A DNA stretch of 64,000 nucleotides from an uncultured Ruminococcus sp. (GCA_902766745.1 CACXES010000041.1:62001-126000), one strand, 5' to 3'. Positions 15,727 through 26,692 are shown, numbered from the stretch's first letter. Numbers and translations: made by a program. The notes: generated by a model from the sequence alone, not told the origin.

Positions 15727-16551
15727 TTAGTTTACTTCTTGTATTTCAAGGTTAGAGCTGTCATACATTACCTTTGCGTGATTTTTGCGTATAAGCTTTC
15801 GAGATATTGTGTTACCTGTTTTTTTATCTACGCATGTGCGTATTACTTTTCCGTTTCGGTAGACAACACCGCTTTCGCGACTGAAAAACTCCTCCTCCGC
15901 TGATATATGATACTTAATATCAAGAGGATGTTCAGCTCGCAGCTCTCCACATAAATGTGTATCCGTAACATATATTATGAGCTGAAATGTCTGATCTGTA
16001 TTATTTTTAAATCTATAATCAAGATAATTATATACAATAGATGTTCCTGTTCCAAACGGTACTTGCCTATTGAAATCGGGGAACAAATCAAAACCGTCAT
16101 GATGGTGATGCTCTGTAATTTCAAGAGGCGTATGCAGAATCATCCAGTGAATGAGGTTGGTCATTTGACACATTCCACCGCCGATGCCTGAGGAAGGCGT
16201 TTCGTTGTCAATAGTCAATCCCGTACGATAACCTTTAGCCTTTGATGTCTTTTTCACCAACGTCCAAAACGAAAACACCTCTCCGGGTCTAATCAAAATA
16301 CCGTTTATTTTTGGAGCTGCAATAGAAAGATTTATCGCCTTATTCTCTTGAAGCTCTGTGTTTACATTTCCAAGAGTTCTGCGTATAAGCGAATTATGTT
16401 TATATATTATAACAGGAAGCTTTGCCGACGATTTGTCTGACGCAATATTCTCTTTTCCGAATATATTTTGCAGGTGACGACATATCCTGCACTTCCATGT
16501 TGAAATTTTATATGTAACCGGCGACAGTTCACAAAAAAGTTTTCTGCTCAT
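15727..16551 (-). CDS. VanW-domain protein
   Basis: A 274-residue protein with the VanW domain over about residues 75-240: INLSIAAPKINGILIRPGEVFSFW, GGGMCQMTNLIHW and HHHHDGFDLFPDF are characteristic. The domain occurs in vancomycin-resistance clusters but also in many ordinary Clostridia, where its role is unknown and probably connected with the cell envelope. No vanHAX-type ligase genes are nearby, so resistance should not be inferred. There is no obvious signal peptide. A consensus promoter (16623-16651) drives it alone; AAAGGAAA precedes the ATG. Confidence 0.8.
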   Translation of the reverse strand: MSRKLFCELSPVTYKISTWKCRICRHLQNIFGKENIASDKSSAKLPVIIYKHNSLIRRTLGNVNTELQENKAINLSIAAPKINGILIRPGEVFSFWTLVKKTSKAKGYRTGLTIDNETPSSGIGGGMCQMTNLIHWMILHTPLEITEHHHHDGFDLFPDFNRQVPFGTGTSIVYNYLDYRFKNNTDQTFQLIIYVTDTHLCGELRAEHPLDIKYHISAEEEFFSRESGVVYRNGKVIRTCVDKKTGNTISRKLIRKNHAKVMYDSSNLEIQEVN

Positions 16552-16622
16552 AATATTTTCCTTTCGGTATCTTTTTCTGCTGTATAATTGATTATATTTA
16601 TTATTGCACGATTTTTGTTGTA

Positions 16623-16651
16623 ATTATATCAAAAATATTAATTTTTGTCAA
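16623..16651 (-). promoter_or_regulatory. Consensus sigma-A promoter of the VanW gene
   Basis: On the minus strand TTGACA (16646-16651), 17-bp spacer, TATAAT (16623-16628): a perfect match to consensus, suggesting strong constitutive transcription. Confidence 0.75.
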
Positions 16652-16676
16652 CTTTATAATACGGCTCAGTGTTAAC

Positions 16677-16721
16677 AAAAAAAGACTGTATCGATGAGAG
16701 TTTTTCTCATCAATACAGTCT
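16677..16721 (-). terminator. groESL operon terminator
   Basis: A 17-bp stem with one mismatch and a short loop (16683-16721) followed on the minus strand by seven T, starting about 20 bp after the groEL stop. Confidence 0.85.
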
Positions 16722-16741
16722 GCTTCAAGCATTTAATAATA

Positions 16742-18727
<1,986 letters not shown>

Positions 18728-18737
18728 CTATTTCTTG

Positions 18738-18764
18738 TTAGCACTCTACTCTCTCGAGTGCTAA
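18738..18764. promoter_or_regulatory. CIRCE operator (HrcA binding site)
   Basis: TTAGCACTC, nine unpaired bases, GAGTGCTAA: a perfect CIRCE inverted repeat directly downstream of the groES promoter. HrcA would repress groESL here until heat shock. The hrcA gene itself is not in the window. Confidence 0.95.
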
Positions 18765-18772
18765 CATGGTAT

Positions 18773-18801
18773 ATAATACAGAAAAAACAGCGATAAATCA
18801 A
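18773..18801 (-). promoter_or_regulatory. Sigma-A promoter of groESL
   Basis: On the minus strand TTGATT (18796-18801), 17-bp spacer, TATTAT (18773-18778), ending 8 bp before CIRCE. The -35 box is part of a 14-bp palindrome (18796-18809). The rest of the gap, to 19011, shows no gene or other clear signal. Confidence 0.75.
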
Positions 18802-19011
18802 GCTTGATTATAAACGGTTATCCGGAATTATATAGAATTATAATCGATTATTCTAAGTTTTTATACTGTTTTCTCAAATTCATAAAATTTCCCCTATTGC
18901 AAAACTTTTGTATATATTATAGCAATCAATATAATTAAGTAATTTTTATATTATGCAAAACTGCAAATTACCGGTTTTAAATGAAATTGCCAAAAACACA
19001 ATCTGTTTACT

Positions 19012-19332
19012 TTATACTACGACAACCGCAGTACCGCTCGCAGTGACCATAAGCATACCGTTATCCGTGCCGAGAACTTCATAGTCTATATCTACACCGA
19101 TAATAGCGTTAGCTCCCCTTTGCGCCGCCCTATCGCACATCTCCTGCATTGCATTGTCCCGTGCCTTGGACAGCTCATCCTCATAAGATGCCGCACGTCC
19201 ACCGAAAACGTTTCTCAAGCTTGCGCCGAAATCCTTGAACACGTTCACGCCTGATATTACTTCGCCGAACACAATTCCCTTATACTCCGCAACCGATTTT
19301 CCTTCAACTGAATTTGTTGTTGTGATTACCAT
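19012..19332 (-). CDS. UPF0145 / YbjQ-family protein
   Basis: A 106-residue protein of the heavy-metal-binding-like YbjQ family (UPF0145): [65 protein letters not shown] and the [10 protein letters not shown] end are all characteristic. Family members form pentameric barrels; their cellular role is unknown. The ATG at 19330-19332, after AAAGGAG, gives the usual length. Two perfect copies of a 19-bp repeat lie in its leader (19367-19404), and its promoter lies inside the tsf terminator. Confidence 0.85.
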   Translation of the reverse strand: MVITTTNSVEGKSVAEYKGIVFGEVISGVNVFKDFGASLRNVFGGRAASYEDELSKARDNAMQEMCDRAAQRGANAIIGVDIDYEVLGTDNGMLMVTASGTAVVVV

Positions 19333-19366
19333 AGCTATTTCTCCTTTATTCACGGAACAATATCAA

Positions 19367-19404
19367 TTTAATATTTTGTGCATTGTTTAATATTTTGTGC
19401 ATTG
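19367..19404. repeat. Tandem duplication of a 19-bp unit
   Basis: The unit TTTAATATTTTGTGCATTG occurs twice back to back (19367-19385 and 19386-19404) without any mismatch, at the transcription start and early leader of the UPF0145 gene. Its 14-bp core, AATATTTTGTGCAT, is found again in the pgi leader at 52242-52255. Confidence 0.9.
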
Positions 19405-19406
19405 AT

Positions 19407-19435
19407 ATATAAAACCCGTAAAATATACAGGTCAA
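19407..19435 (-). promoter_or_regulatory. Probable promoter of the UPF0145 gene
   Basis: On the minus strand TTGACC (19430-19435), 17-bp spacer, TTATAT (19407-19412). It is embedded in the tsf terminator hairpin, so termination and re-initiation share the same bases. Confidence 0.5.
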
Positions 19436-19451
19436 CTGACATTTTACGGGT
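19414..19451 (-). terminator. tsf terminator
   Basis: ACCCGTAAAAT and its complement form an 11-bp stem with a 16-nt loop, 22 bp after the tsf stop codon, followed on the minus strand by TTTTAT. Confidence 0.75.
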
Positions 19452-19473
19452 AATTATATGCAAGTAAATTTAA

Positions 19474-20385
19474 TTATTTAATCATGCTTGCAACTTCGTC
19501 TGCGAAGTTTTCTTCCTTCTTCTCAAGACCTTCGCCTGTTTCAAAACGTACAAAGCTGTTTATCTTGATGTCTGCGCCAATCTTCTTGCCGACAGCTTCG
19601 ATATACTTTGCAACGCTTTCCTTGTTTTCAGCCTTTACATATTCCTGTTCAAGCAGGCAAATTTCCTTAAGCTCTTTTGCAAGACGGCCGGAGATCATCT
19701 TCTCGATGATGTTATCGGGCTTAGATGCATTCTTGGGATCATTTTTGAGCTGAGCAATAAGGATTTCCTTTTCGTGGTTCTTGTATTCCTCGGATACATC
19801 TGCGCTGGACAAATACTTAGGACTGAGAGCCGCAATCTGCATAGCTATATTTTTGAGACATTCGCGAACTTCGTCACAGTCGGGAGCATCAGCATCAACC
19901 AGAACACCGATTTTACCTGCGGCGTGAATGTAATCAACAACAACGCCAGCAGTTTCGATTCTTGCAAAACGTCTGATTTTCATATTCTCACCGATTTTAG
20001 CGATTTTCTCGGTAAGAATGTCTCCGATTGTGCTGTCTCCGCATTTTTCCGCCTTAAGCGCCTCAACATCCGCAGGATTTGTATCAGCAACCGTCTTTGC
20101 AACGTCACCTACAAATGTCTGGAATTCGGTATTCTTAGCAACAAAATCCGTTTCGGAATTTACCTCAACCAAAACGCCGACTTTACCGTCCATATACGCC
20201 TTTACTATACCCTCTGCGGCAATTCTGCCTGCCTTCTTTTCGGCGGTCGCAAGACCTTTTTCTCTCAGAAATTCAACAGCCTTATCCATATCGCCGTCGG
20301 TCTCGGTGAGAGCCTTTTTGCAGTCCATCATTCCGCAGTTTGTCATTTCTCTGAGTTTTTTAACATCCTGTGCTGTAAATGCCAT
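19474..20385 (-). CDS. tsf: Translation elongation factor Ts
   Basis: A 303-residue nucleotide exchange factor that regenerates EF-Tu-GTP. The N-terminal UBA-like domain (AFTAQDVKKLREMTNCGMMDCKKALTETDGDMDKAVEFLREKG) and the TDFVAKN motif are diagnostic. It follows rpsB by 130 bp, the standard rpsB-tsf order, and is probably cotranscribed from the rpsB promoter. AAAGGA precedes the ATG. Confidence 0.97.
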   Translation of the reverse strand: MAFTAQDVKKLREMTNCGMMDCKKALTETDGDMDKAVEFLREKGLATAEKKAGRIAAEGIVKAYMDGKVGVLVEVNSETDFVAKNTEFQTFVGDVAKTVADTNPADVEALKAEKCGDSTIGDILTEKIAKIGENMKIRRFARIETAGVVVDYIHAAGKIGVLVDADAPDCDEVRECLKNIAMQIAALSPKYLSSADVSEEYKNHEKEILIAQLKNDPKNASKPDNIIEKMISGRLAKELKEICLLEQEYVKAENKESVAKYIEAVGKKIGADIKINSFVRFETGEGLEKKEENFADEVASMIK

Positions 20386-20515
20386 TTTATATCAATCCTT
20401 TCTGAATTACTATAAATAAGGGTACAACCCATAATTCAATTCTTCGACTGTTTGATTCAGCCGAAATCTCAATATCACTGCCGATATGTTCAGCTTAAGC
20501 AGTAATTATCAATAA

Positions 20516-21274
20516 TTATTCCTCATCGAGCATATCGAGGTTAACCTCTTCGGCTGTATTCTCTTCCTGCGCTGCCTCAACATCGTTCTGCTCGCCCTGA
20601 CGGCCTTCTATAACGGCATTGCCGATTGTCTGAGCGATAAGCTTTACCGCACGGATAGCGTCATCGTTACCGGGGATGGGATATTCAGCCTCTTCCGGAT
20701 CACAGTTAGTATCAACGATGGCGATAACGGGAATACCGAGCTTGTGAGCTTCAGCAATAGCGTTCTTTTCCTTTCTGGGGTCAACAACAAACATTGCTGC
20801 GGGAAGATCCTTCATCTCTTTGATTCCGCCCAGGAACTTCTCAAGCTTCTCATGTTCAAGATTCAGTTTAATAACCTCTTTCTTGGGAAGAAGATCCATA
20901 GTTCCGTCCTCAGCCATTTTTTCAAGCTGATAAAGACGTTCGATTCTCTTTTTAATGGTCTTAAAGTTAGTAAGCATACCGCCGAGCCAACGAGCGTTTA
21001 CATAGTACATTCCGGTTCTCTCGGCTTCCTCGCGGATAGCGTCCTGCGCCTGCTTCTTTGTGCCGACAAAAAGTATGCTGCCGCCTTCTGCCGCAACGTC
21101 ACGGACAAAGTAATATGCCTCCTCAATTTTCTTTACAGTCTTCTGCAGGTCTATGATATAGATACCGTTTCTCTCCGTAAAAATGTACTCAGCCATTTTA
21201 GGATTCCAGCGGCGTGTCTGATGTCCGAAGTGAACACCTGCCTCCAAAAGCTGCTTCATCTGAATTACTCCCAT
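20516..21274 (-). CDS. rpsB: 30S ribosomal protein S2
   Basis: A 252-residue S2 protein: [57 protein letters not shown] and [23 protein letters not shown] are all family signatures. It has an acidic C-terminal tail. The ATG follows GGAGG. Transcription starts from the promoter at 21418-21446 and passes through a structured leader (21303-21365) that may be the autoregulatory site. Confidence 0.98.
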   Translation of the reverse strand: MGVIQMKQLLEAGVHFGHQTRRWNPKMAEYIFTERNGIYIIDLQKTVKKIEEAYYFVRDVAAEGGSILFVGTKKQAQDAIREEAERTGMYYVNARWLGGMLTNFKTIKKRIERLYQLEKMAEDGTMDLLPKKEVIKLNLEHEKLEKFLGGIKEMKDLPAAMFVVDPRKEKNAIAEAHKLGIPVIAIVDTNCDPEEAEYPIPGNDDAIRAVKLIAQTIGNAVIEGRQGEQNDVEAAQEENTAEEVNLDMLDEE

Positions 21275-21302
21275 GATTTACACCTCCAAAGTTTTTACCT
21301 CC

Positions 21303-21365
21303 GCACGGCTCGTCTCGCACAAGTACCGTCATGGGTTTGCGGCACCGCTTGTACAATCCCCGTGC
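21303..21365 (-). ncRNA. Structured rpsB leader RNA (candidate S2 autoregulatory element)
   Basis: In the 137-nt leader of rpsB the RNA strand can form an outer helix (GCACGG with CCGUGC) and a long inner arm (GUACAAG with CUUGUGC, then UGCCG with CGGUA, closing an 11-nt loop). The arrangement is too extensive to be chance and sits about 30 nt before the start codon, as ribosomal-protein leader regulators do. I do not recognise it as a specific published motif. Confidence 0.6.
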
Positions 21366-21417
21366 GTGCGTAGTTTAATAAATTTCGCTGAAAATGTATC
21401 TTTTCAAACGCCATAAT

Positions 21418-21446
21418 ATTATATCATAATATCTTATTTAATGCAA
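21418..21446 (-). promoter_or_regulatory. Sigma-A promoter of rpsB-tsf
   Basis: On the minus strand TTGCAT (21441-21446), 17-bp spacer, TATAAT (21418-21423), about 145 bp upstream of the rpsB start. Confidence 0.7.
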
Positions 21447-21474
21447 GCACATTTTTTAAATTTGGCAGTTTCTA

Positions 21475-21508
21475 CAAAAAATGCGGAACGAAGTGTGCCG
21501 TTCCGCAT
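21475..21508 (-). terminator. Terminator of the long surface-protein/ldh operon
   Basis: ATGCGGAAC pairs with GTTCCGCAT over a 10-nt loop and is followed on the minus strand by six T, 22 bp after the ldh stop. It is the first clear terminator for the run that begins at 34114. Confidence 0.88.
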
Positions 21509-21530
21509 AAATTAACATATCAAGCTGTAA

Positions 21531-22478
21531 TCAGAAGCCGATTTCGGCGGACAGGCGTTTCATTGTTTCCGCACTGCTCCTGAGACCTTTCATCTCCTCC
21601 TCGGAGAAATCGATGGAAATTATCCTTTCAGCACCGCCCGAACCTACTACCGTCGGAACTGACAGGCATATGTCGGAAATCCCATATTCGCCTTCAAGCA
21701 AGCTTGAAACGGTCAGTATCGAATTTTCATCACCTATTATACTTTCAACGATTTTTCTAACCGCAAGGGCAATGGCGTAATAAGTTGACCCTTTCTTTTC
21801 GATAATTTCGTATGCCGCATTTTTGGTTTTGTTATAAAACTCATCACGGCAAATATTTAAGGAGCGGCAGTACCCTTCGGCAGAACAGTATTCGTCAACA
21901 CTCATTCCGGCAACACTCGTCGCCGACCATGCCGCAACCTCTGAATCGCCGTGCTCGCCGACGATATAGGTATGAACGTTTCTCGGATCGATATTCGCAT
22001 GCTCTCCGAGCAGGTACTTGAGTCTCGATGTGTCGAGCACCGTTCCGGACCCAATTACGTTATGCTTTGAAAACCCGGATATTTTATAGGTAATATACGT
22101 TAATATATCTACCGGGTTCGTAACAACCATCAATATCGTATCATCATGGCAATACTTCAATATATTATCGATAATATTTCGGAAGATATCTGCATTCCGT
22201 CGAAGCAAATCCGTTCTCTTTTCGCCCTCGCATTGACTTGCTCCTGCGGTTATAATTACCATATCGCTGCCTTTTATGTCACTGTAGCTGCCTGCGGTAA
22301 TTTTAACGGGACTGACAAAGCTGACGCCGTGGTTCATATCCATGGCATCGCCCTCCGCCTTATCGCGGTTTATATCTATCAGAACGATTTCCGAAACCAA
22401 AGAACTCAGCATAATGGTATATGCTACGGTTGCGCCGACGTTTCCGGCACCCACAACAGTTATTTTTCCTTTGAACAT
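21531..22478 (-). CDS. ldh: L-lactate dehydrogenase
   Basis: A 315-residue NAD-dependent enzyme reducing pyruvate to L-lactate, used to dispose of electrons in fermentation. It has a Rossmann N-terminus (VVGAGNVGAT, 8-17), the substrate-specificity loop ASQCEGEKRTDLL in which Gln82 marks lactate rather than malate dehydrogenase, Arg88, and the catalytic EHGDSE with His176. LDTSRLKYLLGEH is also typical. It is the last gene of the operon containing the surface proteins, 54 bp after the SLH gene, and has a weak AGAGGTG ribosome-binding site. Confidence 0.93.
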   Translation of the reverse strand: MFKGKITVVGAGNVGATVAYTIMLSSLVSEIVLIDINRDKAEGDAMDMNHGVSFVSPVKITAGSYSDIKGSDMVIITAGASQCEGEKRTDLLRRNADIFRNIIDNILKYCHDDTILMVVTNPVDILTYITYKISGFSKHNVIGSGTVLDTSRLKYLLGEHANIDPRNVHTYIVGEHGDSEVAAWSATSVAGMSVDEYCSAEGYCRSLNICRDEFYNKTKNAAYEIIEKKGSTYYAIALAVRKIVESIIGDENSILTVSSLLEGEYGISDICLSVPTVVGSGGAERIISIDFSEEEMKGLRSSAETMKRLSAEIGF

Positions 22479-22532
22479 ACAACAATCACCTCTGTTTGTG
22501 TTTGCTGTATATTATGCCTCAAAACCGTTTAT

Positions 22533-25500
22533 TTATACGTTCTGAACGACAATTATATCGGTAGTTTCACCGTATGACATACTGACAAATACAAGATCCC
22601 CCGTGCGTATATCCGATGCATCCCCGACTTCTATCGTTTTTAATCTTTTATTCAGCACATATACTCTTGCCGTATCAAGTACAGCAGTTCGAAGCCTCTT
22701 GTTCCCGGCCTCCGCAGAAAATAAAATTTTATTGTTATATCTGCCGTATACCTTTGCAAAAGCAGTGTACAACTCACTGAAATAATTATTGTCGCTCAGT
22801 GCGCCGTAATCGCCCGTATTGCTTTCGTAAAGAATTTGATCTTCGATCATTTTCGAGGTGAGCAGCATTCTAAAGCTTTTGCAGTGGCTCTCATCATCGG
22901 AATACTGCTGTATTACCTCGCCGCCGTTAAATACGCAATTCCCGTTCGAGGTATCCCTCGGGGTATAACCGGGCAGCCATCCGTTTGTATCGTCAGTTCC
23001 GCCCTCGTTGTCAAAGTACACCGCTTCGTCTGTGCCTCCGGAGTAGACAGAAAGCTTAAGGCAGGCTTCGCCGTCTGCATTGTTGATCTGTGAACAGTCG
23101 CGGATAAAGGCTATGTTGTCGTAAGGCTTAACCTCTCTTCTGCGGCTTCCGTTAATATATATTACCGCCGCTCCGACCGTATACTCCTCCGATACGTTGT
23201 AAAGCTTGATGTTGTATTCAAAATCCGTATTCAGCCAGTTGCGGCTTTTTACTTTATATTCATTAATTTGCGTTTCATTCTCGGGTATAACAAAAACAGG
23301 AGTTTCAGGCCCAAGCCGGTATATTGACGCAAATACGCAAAGCTGTCCTCCGTAATACTTGCACGAGGAGGACGAGAAGCCTAATTCAAGCTCCGAAGCT
23401 TCGTCAGATGTCAATATCTCGGATATTCTGCCCTTGTTTATTTTCAAACGTATAAGCTGCGGCGGCAGCGAGGCTATATCCGCTGTTCTGTGCGCTGTGC
23501 CGTTAAGACGTGTACTTTCATCTGCGATATATATATCTGCAGCTCCGTCCTCTGAAATCAGGCGCAGAGCAACGCTCCTGCCGAAAGCGTCCGCAGTGTC
23601 CGGACTTTGTAAATACGCATATGTATATACCCCCTCTGCCTCAGCGGAAAAGGCTCGCCCATTTATATCCGTAAATAAGCAGACCTTCGCACCTATTTTC
23701 GGCTTATCTCCCATGTATCTGAAATCCTTTGCCAATTTAACGGAATAATCTTCGATCTTTATCTCATCATCATTGACGGACGAAAAAATTCCGTCTACAT
23801 ATGTATTTGTTATTGCGATACGCATCACTGTGCCATCCTCGCTTAGTGCGGCGGAAATTACATCGTTTCGTCTGACATACGCATCCTCAATTTCGCAATT
23901 TTCCCCGTACACGGATATATCAATCCTGTCCGCCGACTCCGGAATACTGAAAACACCTCCGTCAAGTCTGTTTGTCACACCCTTGCTCAATGGAGCTGAA
24001 TTTGCTGCTATATAATTTTTATAATCCCAAATAATAATGGTATCTGCGGAATTTCCTCCGTTTTTGATAAAACAGATGCTGCCCGAATTAATTTTCAATC
24101 CGTTGGTTGTGCCTATTCTATCCTTATATCTGCCATTGTACACAATGCGAGTGTTTGCAGTCACGTTCACGCTGCGAGGCTTATCATCGCCGCCGTCATA
24201 GTATATCCTTCCATCCTTTATATAAAGATATCGGTCTGCCGAAACTTCAAGGATTGTGCTGTGTTTAGGTTCGGCATATAAAAGCTTATCATCTTTTACA
24301 TACGCCTCGACATTTCTGCCGAGTAGTATGTCATAGTTATCCTTGCACTCGTAACGTATGCCATCGATTACGATTTCGGATTTATCGGCTATGATCTCGC
24401 TGACAATACTCATTCCGCCGACCGATGTTACAACACCGTCAACCGTATCAATTTCGTGATATGCGGCCAAAAGCGTTTCTCCGCGATTAAACTCGGAATT
24501 ATCACCGAACAGCGTTTGCCGAAACGGCTCCGCCTTCAAGGCACGGCATATCATCAAAGCGGCATCTCCCCTTGTGATAGGCACGTCACCGTCTTCGTTC
24601 CCGTTTAATAATCCGATTCTTGCTGCCACTGTGCGAACTCCGTTAGGATAGCCGCCAAGCTTTTCAATCTCCGAGGAATAGCCGAGTGCACAAACAAGCA
24701 TTTTCGCCGCTTCTGTATATGTCACGGGAGCATCGGGCTTGAATTGTCCTGTTTCGTCACCTTGTATTATTCCTTGCCCGTAAAGTGCGGCCACCGCCGC
24801 AGATGCCCAATGCCTCTGCGAAACATCCGAAAAGACCATTTCACCTCTACCGCTGTCGGTGAGACAGATAATTTTTGCAATAAGCTGTGCCAAAGCCGCA
24901 CGATTCAGCGTTTCCTCCGGCATAAATTCATATTCGTTTACGCCATCCGCAAATCCTAAAGCCTTAAGCATCGCCGCCGCACTCTCATAAGGTGTTCCGA
25001 TACAGTCGGCAAAGCCTATATCCGTTTTGTAAAACTCATAATCCACCGAAGCGAGCATAGGCGTCCAGGCTTCATCGAACTTATCGCTGTATATGATTTT
25101 AACATATTTATCTGACGGTAAAATGCTGCGCAGCGAATAAGTGACCGGAATCCACTTCCAGCTTTCGACCGAGCCGATTTTCATGTTGGGACGTATTTTG
25201 TGCCAATTTTCTCCATCCTCGGATGCCTCGAAATCAAAATGCGGAATGTCGGCTGTGTATCTGAAATATGTGTTAAATACCGGATACCGATCGGCTTCGA
25301 TTTTATATATAAGCCATTCTCGGGTATTTTCGCTGCGTCTTAGCATGGTGTGATCCTCGTCAAAAGCGTAGTAGTCCTCCTCCGGAACAGTGTAAGCATA
25401 TAAGCCGTCACTGTGGTCGATACAACGAGAAAAATCTGTACAGTCATCATAAACCTCAGGGATTAATCCGTTTTCTGCCGAAACACCTTCGTTCGCATAT

Positions 25501-25562
25501 ATACAAAAAGGCATCATAAGCATAATCGCAAGAATTGCCGCATATATTCGTTTTTTAGTCAT
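22533..25562 (-). CDS. Secreted SLH-domain surface protein, 1009 residues
   Basis: A signal peptide (1-23, ending near IYANEG) is followed by a discoidin-like or similar beta domain (about 38-178) that resembles a domain in the adjacent dockerin protein. Three SLH repeats follow near 183-233, 242-296 and 300-347 (for example VFSDVSQRHWASAAVAALYGQGIIQGD). SLH repeats bind secondary cell-wall polymers, so the protein should sit on the cell surface. The remaining 650 residues are beta-rich, contain no catalytic motif I know, and include DGVVTSVGGMSI- and RIVYNGRY-type stretches seen in other clostridial SLH proteins. It starts 11 bp after the dockerin gene, with AAGGGAG before the ATG, and is probably translated from the same mRNA. 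Confidence 0.8.
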   Translation of the reverse strand: MTKKRIYAAILAIMLMMPFCIYANEGVSAENGLIPEVYDDCTDFSRCIDHSDGLYAYTVPEEDYYAFDEDHTMLRRSENTREWLIYKIEADRYPVFNTYFRYTADIPHFDFEASEDGENWHKIRPNMKIGSVESWKWIPVTYSLRSILPSDKYVKIIYSDKFDEAWTPMLASVDYEFYKTDIGFADCIGTPYESAAAMLKALGFADGVNEYEFMPEETLNRAALAQLIAKIICLTDSGRGEMVFSDVSQRHWASAAVAALYGQGIIQGDETGQFKPDAPVTYTEAAKMLVCALGYSSEIEKLGGYPNGVRTVAARIGLLNGNEDGDVPITRGDAALMICRALKAEPFRQTLFGDNSEFNRGETLLAAYHEIDTVDGVVTSVGGMSIVSEIIADKSEIVIDGIRYECKDNYDILLGRNVEAYVKDDKLLYAEPKHSTILEVSADRYLYIKDGRIYYDGGDDKPRSVNVTANTRIVYNGRYKDRIGTTNGLKINSGSICFIKNGGNSADTIIIWDYKNYIAANSAPLSKGVTNRLDGGVFSIPESADRIDISVYGENCEIEDAYVRRNDVISAALSEDGTVMRIAITNTYVDGIFSSVNDDEIKIEDYSVKLAKDFRYMGDKPKIGAKVCLFTDINGRAFSAEAEGVYTYAYLQSPDTADAFGRSVALRLISEDGAADIYIADESTRLNGTAHRTADIASLPPQLIRLKINKGRISEILTSDEASELELGFSSSSCKYYGGQLCVFASIYRLGPETPVFVIPENETQINEYKVKSRNWLNTDFEYNIKLYNVSEEYTVGAAVIYINGSRRREVKPYDNIAFIRDCSQINNADGEACLKLSVYSGGTDEAVYFDNEGGTDDTNGWLPGYTPRDTSNGNCVFNGGEVIQQYSDDESHCKSFRMLLTSKMIEDQILYESNTGDYGALSDNNYFSELYTAFAKVYGRYNNKILFSAEAGNKRLRTAVLDTARVYVLNKRLKTIEVGDASDIRTGDLVFVSMSYGETTDIIVVQNV

Positions 25563-25573
25563 AGCATACTCCC

Positions 25574-26692
25574 TTAATCCTCGGCAGATGTCATGTATCT
25601 CGCAGCATACGCAAGGTCTATGATATCTATTACACCGTTTTTATCCGCATCACAAAGACGGTTGTTGTCGTCAGACGTCCTTCCGTAGTTTTCGATAATA
25701 AAGTCTATATCCCTTTGCGTAATTATGTTGTCTCCGTCCGTGTCGGCAGGCATAGACGCACAAAGTGTAAAAGTCTTTTCGGCAAATAAGTCACCGCTCT
25801 CCGCTCGGACGGTGACGGTGTCTCCGACAATCATATCCGGCGAAATAATCACCTTGCCGTCAGAGGATACTTCAACGCTTTCGGATTCACACACCCAGGT
25901 AACGGCCGCATCGATGTCATTTCCTATCTGATCTAAAATTCTGCCGCAAAGCGTGTATTCGTAAGGCTCATATATAGGTATGTACAGCTCATCTTTGCCA
26001 TCGATAATGATCTCAGATTCCCGAGGTGCTTCTGTATTTGCATACAGCCCAAGAAAATACGGATTCCACCAGTTCTGTAAATTGGCTTCTTCTCCCCAAA
26101 TGACCTTAACATATTTTATGCCGCTTATATTTTCCGCAGAGTAATCTATTCTCGTCCAACGATTTTCGTTCTCGGTAATGTTTATCGTAATATCGGCATC
26201 AATCCATGTTGCGCCGTCCTTTGAAAGCTCAATGCTCATAGGTGCCACGTCTGACGGCAGGTGACAGCTTGATGCGAAAATCTCTGAAACGTAGGGGATT
26301 TCAAATATTGCCCAAGCCTCTCCTATTGCTCCGTCACGGCGCATAATACACTCTGCGCCGTACATATTATATTTTTCTTCTTCCAGAACAGTATAGCTTT
26401 GAACATTGAATGCATCTGATGCCAATTCTGCCTTGTCCGCAAAAAAATCATATTTCTTTGCATCGACATTCGATTCAACATTGTCCTGTCCTTCATCCTT
26501 CGGCGGTTCTTTATCGTTATCGTTTTTATCCGATTCATACGCATCCGAAGGTGTTGAGGTATTCGCCTCACTCTCGGAAAAATCCGCATTAATATCCACA
26601 GTATTGATTTCCGTTTCCCCATCGGCAAATGCCGAAAGTGAAAGAAGTGCGACAAGTGTCACCATTATCAATACATTAATTTTCAACTTCAT
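25574..26692 (-). CDS. Secreted dockerin-domain protein
   Basis: A 372-residue exported protein: signal peptide (1-23), a Ser/Asp/Glu/Lys-rich linker (24-80), a beta domain (about 80-218) resembling that of the neighbouring SLH protein, an Ig-like domain (about 225-312), and a C-terminal dockerin (315-370). The dockerin has two EF-hand-like loops, DTDGDNIITQRD and DADKNGVIDIID, each with Asp at the calcium-binding positions 1, 3 and 12. No catalytic domain is visible. Its start overlaps the end of the cohesin gene by 17 bp; the ATG at 26690-26692 follows GGAGG, whereas the upstream GTG is poorly placed. The context strongly suggests that it docks onto the cohesin protein. Confidence 0.82.
   Translation of the reverse strand: MKLKINVLIMVTLVALLSLSAFADGETEINTVDINADFSESEANTSTPSDAYESDKNDNDKEPPKDEGQDNVESNVDAKKYDFFADKAELASDAFNVQSYTVLEEEKYNMYGAECIMRRDGAIGEAWAIFEIPYVSEIFASSCHLPSDVAPMSIELSKDGATWIDADITINITENENRWTRIDYSAENISGIKYVKVIWGEEANLQNWWNPYFLGLYANTEAPRESEIIIDGKDELYIPIYEPYEYTLCGRILDQIGNDIDAAVTWVCESESVEVSSDGKVIISPDMIVGDTVTVRAESGDLFAEKTFTLCASMPADTDGDNIITQRDIDFIIENYGRTSDDNNRLCDADKNGVIDIIDLAYAARYMTSAED

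Noticed and set aside
15727-16551. VanW gene as evidence of vancomycin resistance
   Set aside because: No vanH, vanA/B or vanX-type gene accompanies it, and VanW domains are widespread in ordinary Clostridia.
21531-22478. Malate rather than lactate dehydrogenase
   Set aside because: The specificity loop has Gln82 (lactate type) and not the Arg found in malate dehydrogenases.
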